A stretch of 6,509 nt of DNA. Source: Bacteroidales bacterium. Lineage in GTDB: Bacteria; Bacteroidota; Bacteroidia; Bacteroidales; Bacteroidaceae. The notes below the pieces were generated by a model that was not told the DNA's origin, searched no databases, and saw only the letters and a list, made by a program, of their open reading frames with translations. The position numbers and the translations under genes were made by a program. The stretch lies in contig JAUNIV010000147.1 of the NCBI GenBank assembly GCA_030523385.1, positions 1-6,509 of the forward strand. Direction: 5' to 3'. Shown here piece by piece: positions 5,121 through 6,509 of the stretch; position 1 is the stretch's first letter; every line of letters starts with the position of its first letter.

Positions 5121-6301
5121 GATTGTTCTTCTTCGTCGTCCCAATCTTCTTCATACTCATACTCAAAGTCCTCCTCGTCGGAGTCATCTTCGTATTCGTA
5201 TTCAAATTCTTCGTCTTCGCCCATAGCCTTCAGCTCTTCTTGCAGCTTGGCTATGTCTTTAGCCCGATGAACGATGGTTTCTGTGCGGGCGCCTTCCAGT
5301 TTGTTGCTGTCGCGGTTCAACTCTGTCCACAGAATATCTTTCAGTTGCTGGATGCCCATTCCTGTGACAGAAGAGATGAAGATATGTGGGATATTGTCCG
5401 GCAATGTAGGTTCCAGCATTTCTATCAGTTCTTCGTCCAGCATGTCACTCTTGGTTATGGCGAGTACGCGCTGTTTGTCGAGCATCTCGGGATTGAAAGT
5501 GGCGAGTTCGTTCAGCAGTATCTCATACTCTTTGCGAATGTCGTCCGTATCGCCCGGTACCATGAAAAGCAGCAATGAGTTTCGCTCAATGTGGCGCAAG
5601 AAGCGCAAGCCCAATCCCTTGCCTTCGCTGGCTCCCTCTATGATGCCGGGTATGTCGGCCATCACAAACGATTTTCCTTCGCGGTAGGACACAATGCCTA
5701 AGTTGGGTTCCAGCGTGGTAAACGGATAGTTGGCTATTTTAGGACGTGCAGCCGATACGGTGGAAAGCAAGGTGGATTTCCCTGCATTGGGGAAACCTAC
5801 CAGACCGACATCGGCCAGCAGCTTCAGTTCCAGAATCACCGTCAGCTCTTGCATGGGCTCGCCAGGCTGTGCAAAGCGCGGAGCCTGACGGGTGGCGGTG
5901 CGGAAGTGCCAGTTACCCAATCCGCCTCTTCCTCCTTTCAGCAAGATGACTTCCTGTTCGTGCTCGGTAATGTCGCAGATATATTCTCCGGTTTCAGCGT
6001 TATAGACCACTGTCCCGCAGGGCACTTCTATCACCTTGTCTTCTCCATCCTTGCCGAAGCTTTTGTTCTTCGAGCCGTTTCCTCCGTGTGTGGCGAATAC
6101 GTGGCGGTCATATTTCAGGTGAAGCAATGTCCAATAGTTACGGTTACCGCGCAGAATGACATGGCCTCCTCTTCCGCCATCGCCGCCATCGGGGCCTCCA
6201 TTGGGTACATACTTTTCACGACGCATGTGCGCAGAGCCTCGTCCGCCCTTGCCGGAGCGGCAATATATTTTCACATAATCAACAAAATTCGATTCAGCCA
6301 T
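5117..6301 (-). CDS. obgE: GTPase ObgE/CgtA with long acidic C-terminal tail
   Basis: Obg is an essential GTPase that binds the large ribosomal subunit during its assembly and links growth to GTP and (p)ppGpp levels. The 394-residue product has the glycine-rich Obg fold (about 1-160; for example GGPDGGDGGRGG 35-46 and KGGRGGLGN 122-130), then the G domain. G-domain motifs are GFPNAGKST (169-177, P-loop), TTLEPNLG (195-202, switch I), DIPG (216-219, switch II), TKSD (283-286, guanine specificity, family NKxD) and SSVTG (310-314). A linker helix (about 333-360) leads to a tail of about 34 residues (361-394) made almost only of Glu, Asp, Tyr, Phe and Trp. Within it two similar blocks occur, EFEYEYEDD (365-373) and DFEYEYEED (378-386). 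There is no folded OCT domain. The ATG at 6301 lies 13 bases after the adk stop; the stop codon overlaps the pgeF start. Confidence 0.97.
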   Translation of the reverse strand: MAESNFVDYVKIYCRSGKGGRGSAHMRREKYVPNGGPDGGDGGRGGHVILRGNRNYWTLLHLKYDRHVFATHGGNGSKNKSFGKDGEDKVIEVPCGTVVYNAETGEYICDITEHEQEVILLKGGRGGLGNWHFRTATRQAPRFAQPGEPMQELTVILELKLLADVGLVGFPNAGKSTLLSTVSAARPKIANYPFTTLEPNLGIVSYREGKSFVMADIPGIIEGASEGKGLGLRFLRHIERNSLLLFMVPGDTDDIRKEYEILLNELATFNPEMLDKQRVLAITKSDMLDEELIEMLEPTLPDNIPHIFISSVTGMGIQQLKDILWTELNRDSNKLEGARTETIVHRAKDIAKLQEELKAMGEDEEFEYEYEDDSDEEDFEYEYEEDWDDEEEQS

Positions 6302-6314
6302 TCTTCTTTATAAT

Positions 6315-6509
6315 TTATAGTTTTTCGATAGCAGCCACAATGTCGGCAAAGATACCTTCCATAGTGCCCAACCCGTGAATGTGCTGATACTTGTTCTCAT
6401 TCTTGTACCAGTCAATCAGCGGAGCAGTTTGCGAATGATAGACTACCAGACGCTTCTTGATTGTCTCTTCATTGTCGTCGGCACGTCCTGATTCTTGTCC
6501 GCGCTTGAT
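6315..6509 (-). CDS. adk: Adenylate kinase, C-terminal part (gene runs off the window)
   Basis: The last 64 residues of adenylate kinase are visible before the stop at 6315; the start lies beyond the window edge. The enzyme interconverts ATP, AMP and ADP in the cytoplasm. The visible part opens with the block SGRADDN (7-13 of the fragment), which holds the arginine equivalent to E. coli Arg156 in the hinge after the LID. It continues with ETIKKRL (15-21), whose arginine lies 11 residues further on, as E. coli Arg167 does. VYHSQTAPLIDWY (23-35) and the C-terminal core helix (about 50-64) follow. It is read in the same direction as obgE, which starts 13 bases downstream, so it is probably an upstream gene of the same operon. 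The absence of the N-terminal P-loop and AMP site reflects the window edge and is no sign of truncation. Confidence 0.95.
   Translation of the reverse strand: MKRGQESGRADDNEETIKKRLVVYHSQTAPLIDWYKNENKYQHIHGLGTMEGIFADIVAAIEKL

Noticed and set aside
5117..5578. Plus-strand frame rich in Phe and Val (151 codons) that looks like a membrane protein
   Set aside because: It is the antisense of the acidic Glu/Asp-rich end of obgE: GAA and GAG codons read backwards give Phe and Leu. The hydrophobic look is an artefact.
836..6509. A defence, secretion or biosynthetic gene system hidden in the window
   Set aside because: Every gene except the 63-residue one belongs to a known housekeeping or envelope family, and there is no nuclease, toxin-antitoxin pair, transposase or change in base composition that would mark an island.

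Overview
The window looks like ordinary chromosomal housekeeping DNA from a member of Bacteroidales, most likely Bacteroides or a close relative such as Phocaeicola. Three things point there: the protein flavour (an ObgE with a very acidic tail, a meso-diaminopimelate dehydrogenase, a Lgt of Bacteroides type); the lack of strong Shine-Dalgarno sites; and promoter-like TAnnTTTG boxes, the Bacteroides -7 consensus. The genus is an inference; no species is claimed.

Layout. Positions 70-663 carry ruvA on the minus strand (Holliday junction helicase accessory subunit). A 172-bp divergent spacer holds a Bacteroides-type promoter for ruvA and a -7 box for ddh. ddh (836-1735, plus) makes meso-diaminopimelate for lysine and peptidoglycan and ends at a hairpin terminator. 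lgt (1841-2647, plus) attaches the lipid to prolipoproteins and ends at a 16-bp perfect hairpin followed by seven T. The hairpin sequence is part of a small repeat cluster (2692-2774) that fills most of the convergent spacer.

From 6509 down to 2792 there is one tightly packed minus-strand gene string: adk (3' part only), obgE, pgeF, a B3/B4-domain protein, a secreted M23 peptidase, and a 63-residue lysine-rich protein that I do not recognise. Gaps are 13, -4 (an ATGA overlap), 12, 6 and 4 bases, so an operon read from adk towards the small gene is likely. Its promoter lies outside the window.

Functional links. Several products meet in envelope building: Ddh supplies the peptidoglycan cross-linking amino acid, Lgt matures lipoproteins, the M23 protein probably cuts or remodels peptidoglycan, and PgeF homologues are linked to peptidoglycan editing. 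Adk and ObgE tie the long string to nucleotide balance and ribosome assembly, and the B3/B4 protein may act on mischarged tRNA. I see no phage, insertion sequence, CRISPR, tRNA or rRNA, and no convincing novel multi-gene system. The points most worth a second look are the repeat cluster after lgt, the small basic protein, and the duplicated acidic tail of ObgE. The first 69 bases show no gene I can support.
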